From Macrostomum hystrix (lineage: Eukaryota; Platyhelminthes; Macrostomidae): a DNA stretch of 64,000 bases. The DNA is taken from NCBI GenBank assembly GCA_950097015.1, contig CATNEN010000001.1:9233001-9297000 (forward strand), in the 5' to 3' direction. Within the stretch, counting starts at the first letter, position 1; the number at the start of each line of letters is the position of its first letter. A program made the translations under genes and the position numbers. The notes under the pieces are model-generated. The model was not told where the DNA came from. It worked only from the letters and a program-made list of their open reading frames with translations, and made no database searches. Shown here piece by piece: positions 24,281 to 35,569 of this stretch.

Positions 24281-25189
24281 ATATGCTCTAACTTGGCTAA
24301 TGTGAAATAAAAATATACTTGTTCATAAAAACTTTAGGGATAGAGCTCAAGAGACTGGAAACCTACAAAGCTTAGGGCCTAAAGCTACTTCATTTCATCC
24401 TTCACTTCTACGAATCTGCACTAGGCCTAGCTGCTGTTTCTTAAACGTGTGCCTAAAGTAATAGGCCTATCAATATGCCCTGACAAGAGGCAACAAACAG
24501 TAAAAAATATGAGAAGTGATTGTACCCATCCAAAAACCAGTAGAACTTATATATTTCACTAATACTTACCAATAGGGCTTAGATCAGGGCTAAACTATAG
24601 ATTCGTATCGTTTCAAGAAATAAAGACACGTTGAACTCGTTAGAACGTTGGATGACCGTTTTTGTTTCTTATAAAGTATACAGAGAAGCTTCTAGAAAGT
24701 GCTCATATTTTAACAAAGATGTTTCGGCTGTCAAATACATAGCAGCACATCCAGACTTCTAACTACTAAATATTTACAAATTAAAATCCCTAGTCTCTTG
24801 GCTAAAATAAAATATAACTTCCTTCCGACTAATTCTTCGCACTCTTTCTTTACGGAATATTTGCCAGAATTTCCTGATACACTAGATCTTTTTTGCTTAT
24901 TGGTTTCATATTTTTAGGAAAAAAAAATTGTTTGCTTATATTTAATAATGGAACTTTTTAGCAAAAGTTGAAATCCTTGTTCACAACTCGACGTTGCAAT
25001 TTTCTGATTTGTATGACTATTATTGCTGATCAACTTGATCGAAAAACTGATTGCGCTGCATTGGTTTAGCTGCTGCTGGCCGGTTACTGCCTATTACAAA
25101 TAAGCAAATCTGCTTTGCTATGTGAAAACTGACAGAGTTTAGAAGAAGCGGTCAAAGGAGTATTTTGTATTTGGATTTGTATTAGTACA
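24281..25189. other. AT-rich intergenic spacer
   Basis: No gene, array or recognisable element is seen. The word AGGCCTA is frequent here and again at 50000-51300. Confidence 0.5.
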
Positions 25190-26035
25190 ATTTTAGTGCA
25201 ATCAGAGTCACTCCACAGTGGTAGGACACAATCAGAGTCACTCACACAGTGGTAGGACACAATCAGAGTCACTCAAACAGTGGTAGGATACAATCAGAGT
25301 CACTCACACAGTGGTAGGACACAATCAGAGTCACTCACACAGTGGTAGGATACAATCAGAGTCACTCTCACAGTGGTAGGATACAATCAGAGTCACTCAC
25401 ACAGTGGTAGGATACAATCAGAGTCACTCTCACAGTGGTAGGATACAATCAGAGTCACTCACACAGTGGTAGGACACAATCAGATTCACTCACACAGTGG
25501 TAGGACACAATCAGAGCCACTCACACAGTGGTAGGACACAATCAGAGTCACTCACACAGTGGTAGGACACAATCAGAGTCACTCACACAGTGGTAGGACA
25601 CAATCAGAGTCACTCACACAGTGGTAGGATACAATCAGAGCCACTCACACAGTGGTAGGACACAATCAGAGCCACTCACACAGTGGTAGGACACAATCAG
25701 AGTCACTCACACAGTGGTAGGACACAATCAGAGTTACTCTCACAGTGGTAGGACACAATCAGAGTCACTCACACAGTGGTAGGACACAATCAGAGTCACT
25801 CACACAGTGGTAGGACACAATCAGAGTCACTCACACAGTGGTAGGACACAATCAGAGTCACTCACACAGTGGTAGGACACAATCAGTCACTCACACAGTG
25901 GTAGGACACAATCAGAGTCACTCACACAGTGGTAGGACACAATCAGAGTCACTCACACAGTGGTAGGACACAATCAGAGTCACTCACACAGTGGTAGGAC
26001 ACAATCAGAGTTACTCTCACAGTGGTAGAGACACT
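25190..26035. repeat. 31-bp minisatellite
   Basis: About 27 units contain CACAGTGGTAGGACACAATC. The left part alternates GGACAC and GGATAC variants, and the right part is nearly uniform, suggesting recent expansion on the right. Confidence 0.95.
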
Positions 26036-27130
26036 ATCAAACTATAGTGTATAACGGTAAGTGTCTAAGTATCTAAACACATGGAGCTGAATAAACTGTC
26101 AAATGTGACGCTGCGCCTCAAGTTAAATCGATACTCGAAAGACATTGTGCGACGTGCGGAGATAAAAATTTGCTAGATAAAATACTAAACTGGCGCTGTA
26201 CTATACGCGAAAATCTAAGTAAATTTCCAAGCAGACTAAAGTGCAGTTAACTGCTAGATATTAGTGGCGAAATAGTTGGAGTTATTAGTGCTAGACACGA
26301 TTCGAGTTAATGTATTATCAGAATTAGGTAGACCCCAGTATTAAATAAATATGGCGTTATTGGGCAAGAAAAAACGGTCTAGCTGTCAAAAACGTCAAAT
26401 CTGATATGAGCACTGAAGTACTAGTTTGATTTGCATGAGACCATGCACACAGTGGACTTATACGAGGCTATGATATCTACAAATGACAATTTGTAGTATT
26501 TCAAATATCTACTATCTATTTCACGAATGCTCTCAAACCGATTAACCAATTTTCGTAAAAGTCCACTATTTCGATCTAAACTTTGCACCCTTTATGATAA
26601 ACCAACTTTCAAAATCCGTCCGAGTCAGCATTGTCGAGATGTTCAGCAATTCTTGTCGAAGACCCTGGTGACAAGGACAAATAGCATTGCTCTGTGTAAA
26701 AACATTGGTTTAAATATTCCTCATTGGGTTAATGATATAAAAATTTACAATATAATCAATGCACTATAATTAACAATAATAGCCGACATGGTTACTATGG
26801 TTACATGAAGAAATTTTGTGAGCAGAAAAATTATGCCTATATTGGTGGTTTTTGTCACCAGACACCCCGACAAAGTCGTTGAATATTACGACGATTTCGA
26901 TGTTTTGTGATTCTGGAAGTTTTTCATCGGATAGAGCGGATATTTGAAATAACCACACGTGCTCTCTTTACTGCTAAGGAAATAAGGAGAACTGAGTCGC
27001 TTGTGACAAGGAACCCGAGATGACTGTGGACATGGCGTTGGTTTGTGGGCAAATAATGCATCAATTGAGCCGATAATAGCTTTTTAATAGCATGGTATTT
27101 GCTTTTAAATGACCAAGTCCTCTTTGATCA
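26036..27130. other. intergenic DNA, no gene seen
   Basis: Short open frames (such as 26527-26769 on the plus strand) have no recognisable domain and AT-rich composition. Confidence 0.5.
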
Positions 27131-27384
27131 AGGTCTAGGCCCTCTCAAGCCAAGTATTTTTAACAGTCCCACGTGACAGCAAACAGCTACTCGCTCCTCT
27201 CGCTGCTGGCGTCACAGCTGAAGCCGCCGCAGAACACCTCCTCCACCGGCTGCCCTGGAGACTGGCTTTGCCACCGCTGCATCCGCTGGCTCCTCCTTCG
27301 TCGAAGACCCCAGACAAAGCCGTCGCCTCCGGTGCTGCTGTTGCTGCTGTTGATGTTGTTGTTTGCAGGGGCGCTGAGTGATGC

Positions 27385-27699
27385 TCAGCCCAGGATGTCA
27401 CTGGAGAGCTCGAGCGCGCTGTAAACGAGGGCCATACCTGCTGTTCTAGGAAATGAGCTGGCACGAGCTTCGGTCTTCCCGAGGCCCTCCGCGGCTCTTT
27501 TAGCCAGGTGGTCGACCATCTCGTTGCCTTTCAGGTCGCAATGACCTGTCGCAATGATCCGCCGAACTGTGATCTGACCCGGAACGGTGTGGTCGAGCGC
27601 CCGGAAGTGCCGGCGCCGGCTGGTCAGGACGGTTGAGTAGCGCTTGGCTGTCCGAGCAAATGAGGAAAGGGGCCGGTATTCTGGTGATCTCAGGCCCAA
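27385..27699 (-). pseudogene. RNase H-like fragment of a retroelement
   Basis: The frame carries TGHCDLKGNEMVDHLAKRA, which matches the last conserved block of retroelement RNase H domains (GHxxxxGNExADxLAK). The preceding part fits poorly and no reverse transcriptase is joined to it. The segment is GC-rich against AT-rich surroundings, as is the LINE at 40550-42565. It is probably a decayed non-LTR remnant. Confidence 0.5.
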
Positions 27700-28286
27700 T
27701 GCGCCGCCCGCTAGAAGGCTAAAGCTTCCTCTTCATTTTTACTGATAAGTGCATGGTTTGGCGGAAAATGTTGGCCGATGTCGCCAGGACGCAGAGCTGG
27801 TCGCTGGGACAAAGCACATTCCGGTTGCATCAAGATTTTCACTATGGAATCTTGGAAAAGGTGACCTAACACTGCTTTATGCACGTCGCGTCCTAAATAT
27901 CATGATGAAGCCGACATCATATATAGTTAAGAGATTCTGTGCGACTAATTTCGAAAAATGTAATAGTATTTTTTAATTAGAATTTTCAGCGCACTGTTTT
28001 GGCTGTAGGACCATCGAGCAAAGTAAAGTAAATCATGAGATTATTTGCAGGTTAGTAGACACTATGCACATATGCCAGCTACGAATCATACGTATGGCTT
28101 ACGCATTGTAAATAACATTTCGGTCATTTTGGACGTCATAAAACTAATGGCTGTGAACTTAAGCACATGCTCGAAACTGGAAATTGCAGCTGAAATTCTC
28201 CCGCAAAAAATGCCGGAATGTCAAAGTAATGTCACCTTTGACACATGAGGACTAAAAATCATTATTTATCAGTAGTTATACTAGTC

Positions 28287-28294
28287 TATATAAG
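28287..28294 (+). promoter_or_regulatory. TATA box, astacin A
   Basis: TATATAAG lies 85 bp upstream of the start codon, in the same place as in copy B. Upstream, ATGTCACCTTTGACACATG (about 28229-28247) is conserved in all three copies and has a TGTCA/TTGACA inverted core. Confidence 0.65.
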
Positions 28295-28371
28295 ACGAAT
28301 TATTAGACCTAAAAATCTCCATATATCGATAAAAAATATTCACACATTTTCCAAAGTTGTGACTTAGCAAA

Positions 28372-29897
28372 ATGAAAAGCTTGTTGCTCGTCTTCCTCGT
28401 TGCCACGGCTGCACTTGCCGATGTAAGTAAATCACGTGGTCTGTACTGTACATAGTACAATCTATATCTCTTACCATCATACGAACCATCTCGTTACCAA
28501 TTCCATCTCGCATTTTGAAGTCGTGAAAATTAAACGAGCATACCCTCATTGCACACAGCAGCCACCAGTTGACGACCCGTCGGCTCAAGAATATGGCAAT
28601 GAAATCGAGGGCGACATGATCGAGCCGTTTGAAGGGGTGAGTAGGGCGGTCTTCTGTTGTCATATCAGCATAGGGATTTATTGTCATTTTGACAACTAAA
28701 TCAGCATGACCTCTGCAGGCGTTCTCTGGCCTGCTGAGCTCTTCCAATCGCTGGCCTGGCGGAGTGGTCGTGTACACCTTTGACTCTGGCATCTGTAAGT
28801 GCAGAGGGCTTCCAAATCTTATTACTAGGCAATTCATAATTTAGCAGAGACAAAACTTCCTACCTGTTCTATTTTGCTAATGAAGCGTCTACAGCCAAAT
28901 CGCGCAGTCTGACAGCGATGCAGCGCATCACTCAGGAGACTGGAGGCTGCATCAAGTTCCGCCAAGCCACCAACGCCGACGGTTCTAAATACGTCCGCAT
29001 CAAGCACAAAAGCGACGGGTGAGACTTCCACAGTGATTCATTGTGATGTCTATTTTATGTGGCATTGCAGTTGTATCATACTGAGGTTCATCGATACCAA
29101 TGTCAGGTGCTCCGCTACTGTTGGATACACGGGTCGCGAGACTAGAGTTGAACTGGCTTCCGACTGCTCTCTTGGCTCGATTATGCACGAGTTCCAGCAC
29201 ACTCTGGGTTTGATTGGATTGACTGACTTTTCGAAATATAATATATAAACTATCTTTAAAGTTATTGCCTGTAGTTAGGAGTGTTGCGATTCGTGCGATT
29301 CAATCTTTACCACCCGGACATTTTTCCAGGCATCTATCATCAACAGAGCCGACCTGACAGAAACTCATTTGTTTCCATCGCTTATGAGAACATTCAGACA
29401 AGTAAGAAATTATTAGTTATGTGCTTTCTCTTCTCAGGAGTATATTGTCGTATCGATCGGTGTCACTAAAAGCGATTATCAAAATTCAATTATTTAATGG
29501 CTATTGTGCCACGTAGCAGCCAAAAGTTTATGAGTTACAACAATTATACGAAGGTTCTTGACTAAGTAATATGTAACATGCGCCCACTTGGACTGGCTTG
29601 CCAAATGATGTGTCAACTGTATGCAGAGCTGTATTCCTGTGGTGTGATCAAACAATTTTTCTGTTTGCAGATCGCGAGGGCAATTTCGAAAGGCGCAGCA
29701 GCTCTCAGGTTGGCTCCTTTGGCGTGCCCTACGACTTCGGCAGCCAGATGCACTATTCCGAGTACGCGTTCAGCAAGAACGGACGGAAAACCATTGTGCC
29801 TCTGCCCGGCAAGGTGCCAGCCGGTGTTAGGATTGGTCAACGAGATCGCATGAGCAGCGGCGACGTTAGATTGGTCAAAGCCATGTATAGGTGCTGA
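28372..29897 (+). CDS. astacin-like zinc metalloprotease A, 7 exons
   Basis: A secreted zinc endopeptidase of the astacin family (M12A). Exons are 28372-28422, 28559-28636, 28719-28794, 28886-29018, 29107-29207, 29330-29401 and 29671-29897, which join in frame to 245 residues. A signal peptide covers residues 1-16 (MKSLLLVFLVATAALA). A short propeptide carries EGDM, matching the aspartate switch, and a minimal catalytic domain starts near NRWPGG. Zinc ligands H140, H144 and H150 with catalytic E141 lie in HEFQHTLGIYHQQSRPDR. The Met-turn is SQMHY (195-199). Four Cys remain for the usual two disulfides. The zinc motif is completed across the exon 5/6 junction and needs the weak donor CTGG/GTTTGA. 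No CUB, EGF or ShK domain follows. Its substrate is unknown. Confidence 0.9.
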
Positions 29898-30330
29898 TTC
29901 GGTGGTTGAAATTCGATCATGCCAAATTGAATTCGGAAAATATACGTGTGCGAATATTGTGACTACAGTTTGATGGAATCACAGTGTACCACACTATAAC
30001 TCCAAATTTCTATTGTTTTTCGTTTCTTTCCGAGTGCCTTTTAGCACATCGTGCCCTTAAAGATTGCTATATCGATCAAATAAGTTACTTAACCTATTAG
30101 TTAGAAAACTATTCATGTGCTCGGATGATCGGCTATAGTATATCCAGCAGATTCACCAGCTCAGCCAGTCTCAAAATGGTTATCAAAATCGGGTAGCAAA
30201 AATTTGGGGGGTGGAGACCCCAGCCGCCTTGAAAATGGGACGCAACAGCTTCAATTGTACCAACTGGCTGCAAATAGGGCCCAAATTTATTAAATTTTGC
30301 TTCGTGCAAACGTTGGCGAGAAAACTTCAT

Positions 30331-30622
30331 GGTGTCTCTAACTATATAAAAGCATTTCCCAATTCGACAGATTCCATAGAAATCAGGGGAAAAACTGGCC
30401 TCATGAGGTAATGGGTATTTCTTCGCTTCCTGTCCAGATGCTATTATATAGAAGTCCTTGGACAAGCTAAGTGAGAATTTAGACGCCCTAATCGTGAATG
30501 GCCTTTAGACTAGTGTTAAGTGGTCGAGGGGTTTTCTGCTTATCTTGGCTTGATCCATAGAAAATTTTGACATTGATCCATAGAAAATTTTGACAAGCAA
30601 AATGATAAAAAGGAGAACATCA
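30331..30622. other. spacer left of the Tc1-like element
   Basis: It contains a short direct duplication (GATCCATAGAAAATTTTGAC twice, 30552-30595). The plus frame that meets the envelope-like frame across the transposon is open here only from 30577. Confidence 0.4.
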
Positions 30623-30624
30623 TA

Positions 30625-30935
30625 CACCATTTTACCATCAATTTTGAACAACGAAAACTTCAATAGTGACAAACTCCGATTCAAATTCGACAGTTAACGG
30701 CAAGGCACGTCAAAGCTACATTCAATTTTGACACAGTCAACTTCAATTTTGAAAAGGTCCGATTTAGCCACTGCGCGAGCCAAATCCTCACTCCTCAAGT
30801 TGTCTAAAACTCTGATTCAATTTTGACACAGCGAACGACAAAAGTTACACTCTATGGTAAATTCTCCTGAATATCCGCTTCAATTTTATCAACTCCACTT
30901 CAATATAGACAGTCTACATCCAATTTCGACGGACT
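30625..30935. repeat. left terminal inverted repeat
   Basis: 311 bp. It is the inverse of 32425-32735 with only a handful of mismatches, most near the inner end. Confidence 0.92.
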
Positions 30936-31197
30936 GGTAAGACAGAAAGGTGGTCGGTGGAGCGTAACATCTGTTGGATATATTCGTCCCATTTCCTCAC
31001 TTGAAGCCTTCATTAAAAACACCAGTTAACATTCATTTAACGTAGAACGGGTCCGAACAAATGGTGCATTGAAAACAGTCTTTTTAGGTCATTAAGTCCC
31101 TCATTGCCTCTAGCCCTCAACCGGCTCTGAGGCCAGGCAGCGTGGATCGTACGAATAGCACAGGTTGAACCAGTGCGCGCACTTCTCGGCCGAGACG

Positions 31198-32246
31198 CTA
31201 TTGACTGTAGTCCACTTCACGGAACAGGATGTCACGTCTGTAGGCCACCAGTGTCCGCCCTGCGAGCTGCTCTGCTGTGGGCTGGATGAAGTCAGCTTGG
31301 ATCCGAGCCAAACGCTGCTTCAGAGCTGCCTTCCAGCAAGAGATGGCGTTCTCTACCGGAGTCAAGAATGAGCTGTAGACTGGCAGTCGCTTGATCTCGA
31401 TCAGACCCGGAAGTTCGAAGACTTCAGCGTCATTGTGACTGCTGACGTTGTCAATCACAATGCTGCATCGCCGGTCCGGGTGCACCTGCTGGAAGTTGGC
31501 GATTGTGATGCTCACAAATTCGCCAAATCGCTCCTTTGTCATGCCCTTCTCGTAGGTGTGATAGTGCACGACACCAAGAGTCGGGCTGACAGCCAAGCAA
31601 ACCGTCACGCGCTGCCCCTTCTGCCCAGAAACCACTCTGTAAGCGCGTTGGCCTTTCTGGGACCGGCCCATTGAGCGGCGCATCCAGGTGTTGAATCCGA
31701 ACTCATCAATAAAGATCTTCTCCATCTCCAGGGTCTCCTCAGAGCACAGCCACTCTGCAAACTGGCATCGGGTCTCAATCGTAGTAACCGAGTTTCTCTC
31801 AGCCGGTGTGTCGCGAACCAGTTTGGTTGTATACAGAGCACCGTCAAGCTTGATGCTAATGGTCTTGTCCGAGACGTGCGGCTTGCTTGGGTATCTGTTG
31901 CGCAACATGCCGTTCATCTGCGACAGCGTAAGCAGTGGGTTGTGCTGGACGATTGCGCACAGAAAGCGTTGCATTTCGTTGTCCCACTTTGAATACTTCG
32001 CACCTCCCTTTGCTTTCTTCTCAGCTCTGCCGGTCCGAACAATGGCATAAGCAGTCGTCCTCTTTATCCCCAGTTGGATCGCAAGGTGTACGAAGTCCTC
32101 TCATGAGCTGTAATTAGGCGCTGTCGGTCCTGAACAGAAACTGACTGGTTTCTTCTTTGTTCCGGCTGCTGCTCTTCGTCAATCGGATCGTCGGTTGACT
32201 CCGAACCTTCTTCTTCCAGAAACGATTCCACGTCCTCGTCGATCAT
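31198..32246 (-). pseudogene. Tc1-like DDE transposase, one frameshift
   Basis: Residues 1-50 (32246 to about 32100) read in one frame and end in RQRLITAHE. The rest, including the helix-turn-helix remainder (DFVHLAIQLGIKRTTAY) and the whole catalytic core, reads in another frame to 31198. A single small indel near 32100 explains this. Catalytic residues are present: D in IFIDEFG, D in IVIDNVSSH, E in TPVENA. There are 32 residues between the second D and the E. Total length of about 349 matches the intact transposase at 51471. Confidence 0.88.
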
Positions 32247-32424
32247 TTAAATTTTCTAAGTTATGGAATATAAAAATAAGGACGGAACGGAGGCGAGTCA
32301 AGGTGGCGGATTAAACTAGAGTGACACGGAGAAGAGAAGGCTCTCATCTAACTTTTACCCTGGACAAGACCATTTCGTTTATGGCAAAAGCTCCCGATGG
32401 TTCATGTACTGTATAGTCATGAAA

Positions 32425-32735
32425 AGTCCGTCAAGATTGGACGTAGACTATCTATATTGAAGTGGAGTTGATAAAATTGAAGCGGATATTCAGGAGAATT
32501 TACCATAGAGTGTAACTTTTGTCGTTCGCTGTGTCAAAATTGAATCAGAGTTTTAGACAACTCGAGGAGTGAGGATTTGGCTCGCGCAGTGGCTAAATCG
32601 GACCTTTTCAAAATTGAAGTTGACTGTGTCAAAATTGAATGTAGCTTTGACGTGCCTTGCCGTTAACTGTCGAATTTGAATCGGAGTTTGTCACTATTGA
32701 AGTTTTCGTTGTTCAAAATTGATGGTAAAATGGTG
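32425..32735. repeat. right terminal inverted repeat
   Basis: 311-bp partner of 30625-30935. Its outer end is followed by the TA duplication at 32736-32737. Confidence 0.92.
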
Positions 32736-32737
32736 TA

Positions 32738-33289
32738 GTAGGTACAGCAATCCCAAGACCATGCATCAACACGGCGAATTACTTTAACTTGGAAGGTTCA
32801 CTACATATCATAGGAGCTTCAGGCAACGCCACTAACGTTACGCAACCAGAAGTCATAATTGACGAAAATTACGACATCACGAATCTGCAGCTACGGTTCA
32901 ACAAGACACAATATACGCCCTTCGCAGACATCAAGTTAGATGAAATTACACCAGGATGGACAATCAACGATTTCCTACAGGCATTCATCAATCAGCGAAA
33001 CTTAATGAATCAGTTTAATGAACTGTTTGTACGAACAAAAGAAAAAGAATCGTCAGCGGCACTACCCATCAAAATGACAGTGGACCAGGCAATACAATTG
33101 TTTTGGACAAATTGCTTTCTGGATTTTATCAATGGGAGAGGATCCCTGTATCAAGGATTCATCTTCTACAGCGCCTGCATTGTCTGGATGGTCGTAATCA
33201 TCTTCGTAATCAGCCTAACTTATCCATTGACAAAATTCATAAACGCGTATGGTACCGAATGCAACCGAAAAAAAATCCTAAAGTCCTAA
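32738..33289 (+). pseudogene. envelope-like membrane glycoprotein fragment (viral/retroelement-like)
   Basis: The frame is open from the transposon junction to a stop after 33289, about 183 codons, without a convincing ATG (a TTG at 32789 is the first near-start). It has several N-glycosylation sequons in its first third, a likely helical middle part, one hydrophobic segment of about 23 residues (33150-33230), then a short basic tail. This layout is that of the C-terminal part of a type I viral envelope protein. I do not recognise the family. The 5' part is missing because the frame is interrupted at the transposon. Confidence 0.45.
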
Positions 33290-33395
33290 AGTCCTAATAC
33301 AGTACAACAGCTATCAGCTACACGTATAGAAAAATTGCTTAAATATTACCCCCTGCCGCGTATAGCACGCACCGGCAGTCGACATCTCTTAACGT

Positions 33396-33626
33396 ATGCA
33401 CACAATAATGCTGCATGGCTTCGGTACTCAACGGAAGCGTATATTGAAGTACATCTACGGGCTTTTGCTCGACAACATGGATTGGGCGCATCTGGATGTC
33501 TACTACCGCACGCTACCAATACTAATCATGAGGCGGAGTGACTTCAGCTGGATCGTTCCTTACGAGCCGCACGATCCGTTATACTATGACCCACGAGCAG
33601 CGTCGCCGCAACTACCACCATTGTAG
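33396..33626 (+). CDS. small ORF of unknown function between envelope-like and RING ORFs
   Basis: 76 codons with a proline-rich C-terminus. Its stop lies 2 bp before the RING ORF start, a tight spacing typical of compact viral or mobile-element genomes. No domain is recognised. Confidence 0.35.
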   Translation: MHTIMLHGFGTQRKRILKYIYGLLLDNMDWAHLDVYYRTLPILIMRRSDFSWIVPYEPHDPLYYDPRAASPQLPPL

Positions 33627-33628
33627 AC

Positions 33629-34336
33629 ATGAGCAGCCTAGAGCCGTGTCCCGTGTGCAAGGATCCATCCCAAGCCGGTGAAGTGGCTATGTGCACATGG
33701 GGCCACATGGTCTGTGTCGGGTGCGTAGAGCAATTAGGCGAGGCATACGGCTGTATGGCACAATGCCCCGTCTGCCGAGAGCCGAGAGCTAAATGCATTC
33801 GGCATTTGCAAATGCATGCGGGAAAAATCCGACCCAGCGGGTGTGTCAATTGCAGCATTGGACGTGCAACACCTGCCTGCAGGCCATGGCGCGGCGGAAC
33901 ATTCAGCAGTGTCCGGACTGTTCAAATCCGTGTCCGTCGCGGGCTCCAGGGGAAATGGCAGCAACCTCTGACCGACACCGAAGAAGAAGAAGAAGAAGAA
34001 GACGAAGAAGAAGACACCGACCTCTTACTCGACCGCCCGGAGAACATCGACGTCGAACAATTAACCAAGGCGGTGACGTGGCCGGTGCCGCGCATAGCCG
34101 AGGATGCCATGCACGCGCTACTAAACCTGGCTCTCCAACTGGCAATGCGATACCCAAACTGGGATGCTGTGGAGTACTATCTGCAGATATGTCAGGACAC
34201 AGAGCATCCAGACTATGTATCGCTACAGCACCTGTTCTGGCCCATCGCCAATCTGATAGAGGAGCGCAACCAGGGTTACCGGACTGCGCTTCACTGCACG
34301 TTCGGCGTCTGGAGTCAGGACAGGGCTGCACCGTAA
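33629..34336 (+). CDS. RING-finger protein, viral-like, probably frameshifted
   Basis: 235 codons from MSSLEPCPVCKD. A full C3HC4 RING occupies residues 7-49 (CPVC, CTWGHMVCVGC, CPVC), suggesting ubiquitin E3 activity. In the overlapping +1 frame (about 33840-33935) the second half of another RING reads VCQLQHWTCNTC, then CPDC, while the annotated frame there has no domain. The frame returns for an acidic run (residues about 120-130) and a helical C-terminus. Two compensating frameshifts, or two overlapping genes, would explain this. Neighbouring compact ORFs suggest endogenous viral or retroelement cargo. The family is not recognised. Confidence 0.55.
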   Translation: MSSLEPCPVCKDPSQAGEVAMCTWGHMVCVGCVEQLGEAYGCMAQCPVCREPRAKCIRHLQMHAGKIRPSGCVNCSIGRATPACRPWRGGTFSSVRTVQIRVRRGLQGKWQQPLTDTEEEEEEEDEEEDTDLLLDRPENIDVEQLTKAVTWPVPRIAEDAMHALLNLALQLAMRYPNWDAVEYYLQICQDTEHPDYVSLQHLFWPIANLIEERNQGYRTALHCTFGVWSQDRAAP

Positions 34337-35569
34337 GACTTTTAACTTAACTATAAAAATTAAACACAACAATTATAATGTTTTTCAATGCGACCGCACC
34401 TCAGGATGTCAATTTACAGGCTTAAGACACTTTATTGCTCCGCACATAGCGTCACACTTTGACCAATTCTCTCTCAGGTGATATGATATACTCTTCTACT
34501 TTTTATGCTTAACTTATACCCGCTAACAATATACTTTTTACTGACATTGTAAATTTCGAGACGAAATTTTTGTAAAAACGGAATTTGTAGAGTGCAGAAT
34601 TACGGTAATATTTATTTTAAACAATCATGCGCTAAATACTCTACTCATCCGCTTAATAGTATTTTTAGAAAATGCGAACCAGAAAACATACAAGTACAGC
34701 ATGTGATTCATTTTACCAAAAAAGGAGAATCGAATCAATCAAAAATCATGTGACTACTATTAATAGTATCTAATCAATTTTTATGTCATAGGCAACCAGC
34801 GATCCCACCAATCATGCTACCCAAAATCAATCAGAAGGTCAAGAATGCGATAATCCATCTTTTTGCGCTTCTACTAGTTTAGTTGTAAAAAAGTCTATCC
34901 TCTCAAGTTGTCAAGCGTTGACCCAGACTTTTTGACACCAGTTTGACACCTGTACTTTAAACGCACTCATCGAACCCGAGAGGGTCCGATTCTCTATAAA
35001 TACAAGAACTCCGAGGCGAGCCCAGATTCAGAGTCTCGCCGAGAAGAGAAAACGGAGAGAAGAACCTGAAGTGGATCGGACTCCAGGTCCAAGACTTGTG
35101 GTAAGAGTTCCTTGAGTTATCCTCATTAATTATTTTATTAATTAGTAAGGCTTTTCTTGAGCTCAGTTAAACCTCTCCGAGTAATCGTTAAACCAACGAT
35201 TAAAGCGTAATCACAGGCGTGTGATTACATTGATTATATTACAAAGGGTGAGCGCCAGACTCGTGGTAAAACCTACCAGGGCTGGTAAGAAGGAACACAC
35301 TCCACAAGTGACTATTCGTTAACCGACATCAACGACAAATCAGAATCAGGAAGATACTACACCGGATTTCTATTGGTTCATTGTAACCGCAACCGAGACA
35401 AGGAGAATTAATTAAATTCTCTTGTATTCAAACGATCCAGGTACTTGAAAGGCAACCAGAAGCCAAGCGCATCAAGCACTCGAAGCCTGCAGCAACCAAA
35501 GAGAGAGTGAGAGGCAAGAGAACCACTAAACAAAAGAATGTAAGATCTAAAACTTCTGCTAATTAAGTA
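34337..35569 (+). other. non-coding region with a TATA box, possible LTR
   Basis: It follows the RING ORF directly. AAAAAAGGAGAA (about 34717) resembles a polypurine tract. A TATA box (CTATAAATA, 34994-35002) is followed by a GC-richer leader with splice-donor-like GGTAAGAG near 35100. It ends near 35575 in TGGGGCACCCAGCAG, which could be a primer-binding site. No second LTR copy was seen, so this stays a suggestion. Confidence 0.3.
34994..35002 (+). promoter_or_regulatory. TATA box of the possible LTR
   Basis: CTATAAATA sits in a GC-richer context, with about 40 bp of leader before a purine-rich stretch. Confidence 0.4.

Larger units (their letters stand above)
27930..30330 (+). repeat. astacin duplication unit, copy A
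   Basis: The same stretch recurs at 37540 and 44585. Homology begins around GGCTGTAGGACCATCGAGCA and includes promoter, all exons, introns and the 3' flank up to about 30330 (GTACCAACTGGCTGC, then GGGCCCAAATTTA). Confidence 0.8.
30625..32735 (-). mobile_element. Tc1/mariner-superfamily transposon with 311-bp inverted repeats
   Basis: The inverted termini begin CACCATTTTACCATCAATTT, and TA target duplications lie at 30623-30624 and 32736-32737. Left repeat 30625-30935 and right repeat 32425-32735 are nearly identical. Each contains many copies of a TCAATTTTGAC-type word that could serve as transposase sites. The element is 2111 bp with one frameshifted transposase. Confidence 0.93.

Noticed and set aside
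30133-30465. 110-codon minus-strand frame in the astacin A 3' flank
   Set aside because: It overlaps the duplicated non-coding flank, is not kept open in copies B and C, and has no domain.
33793-34350. Independent basic/His-rich protein in the +1 frame over the RING ORF
   Set aside because: Only the RING-half stretch is meaningful. The rest is the acidic run read out of frame.
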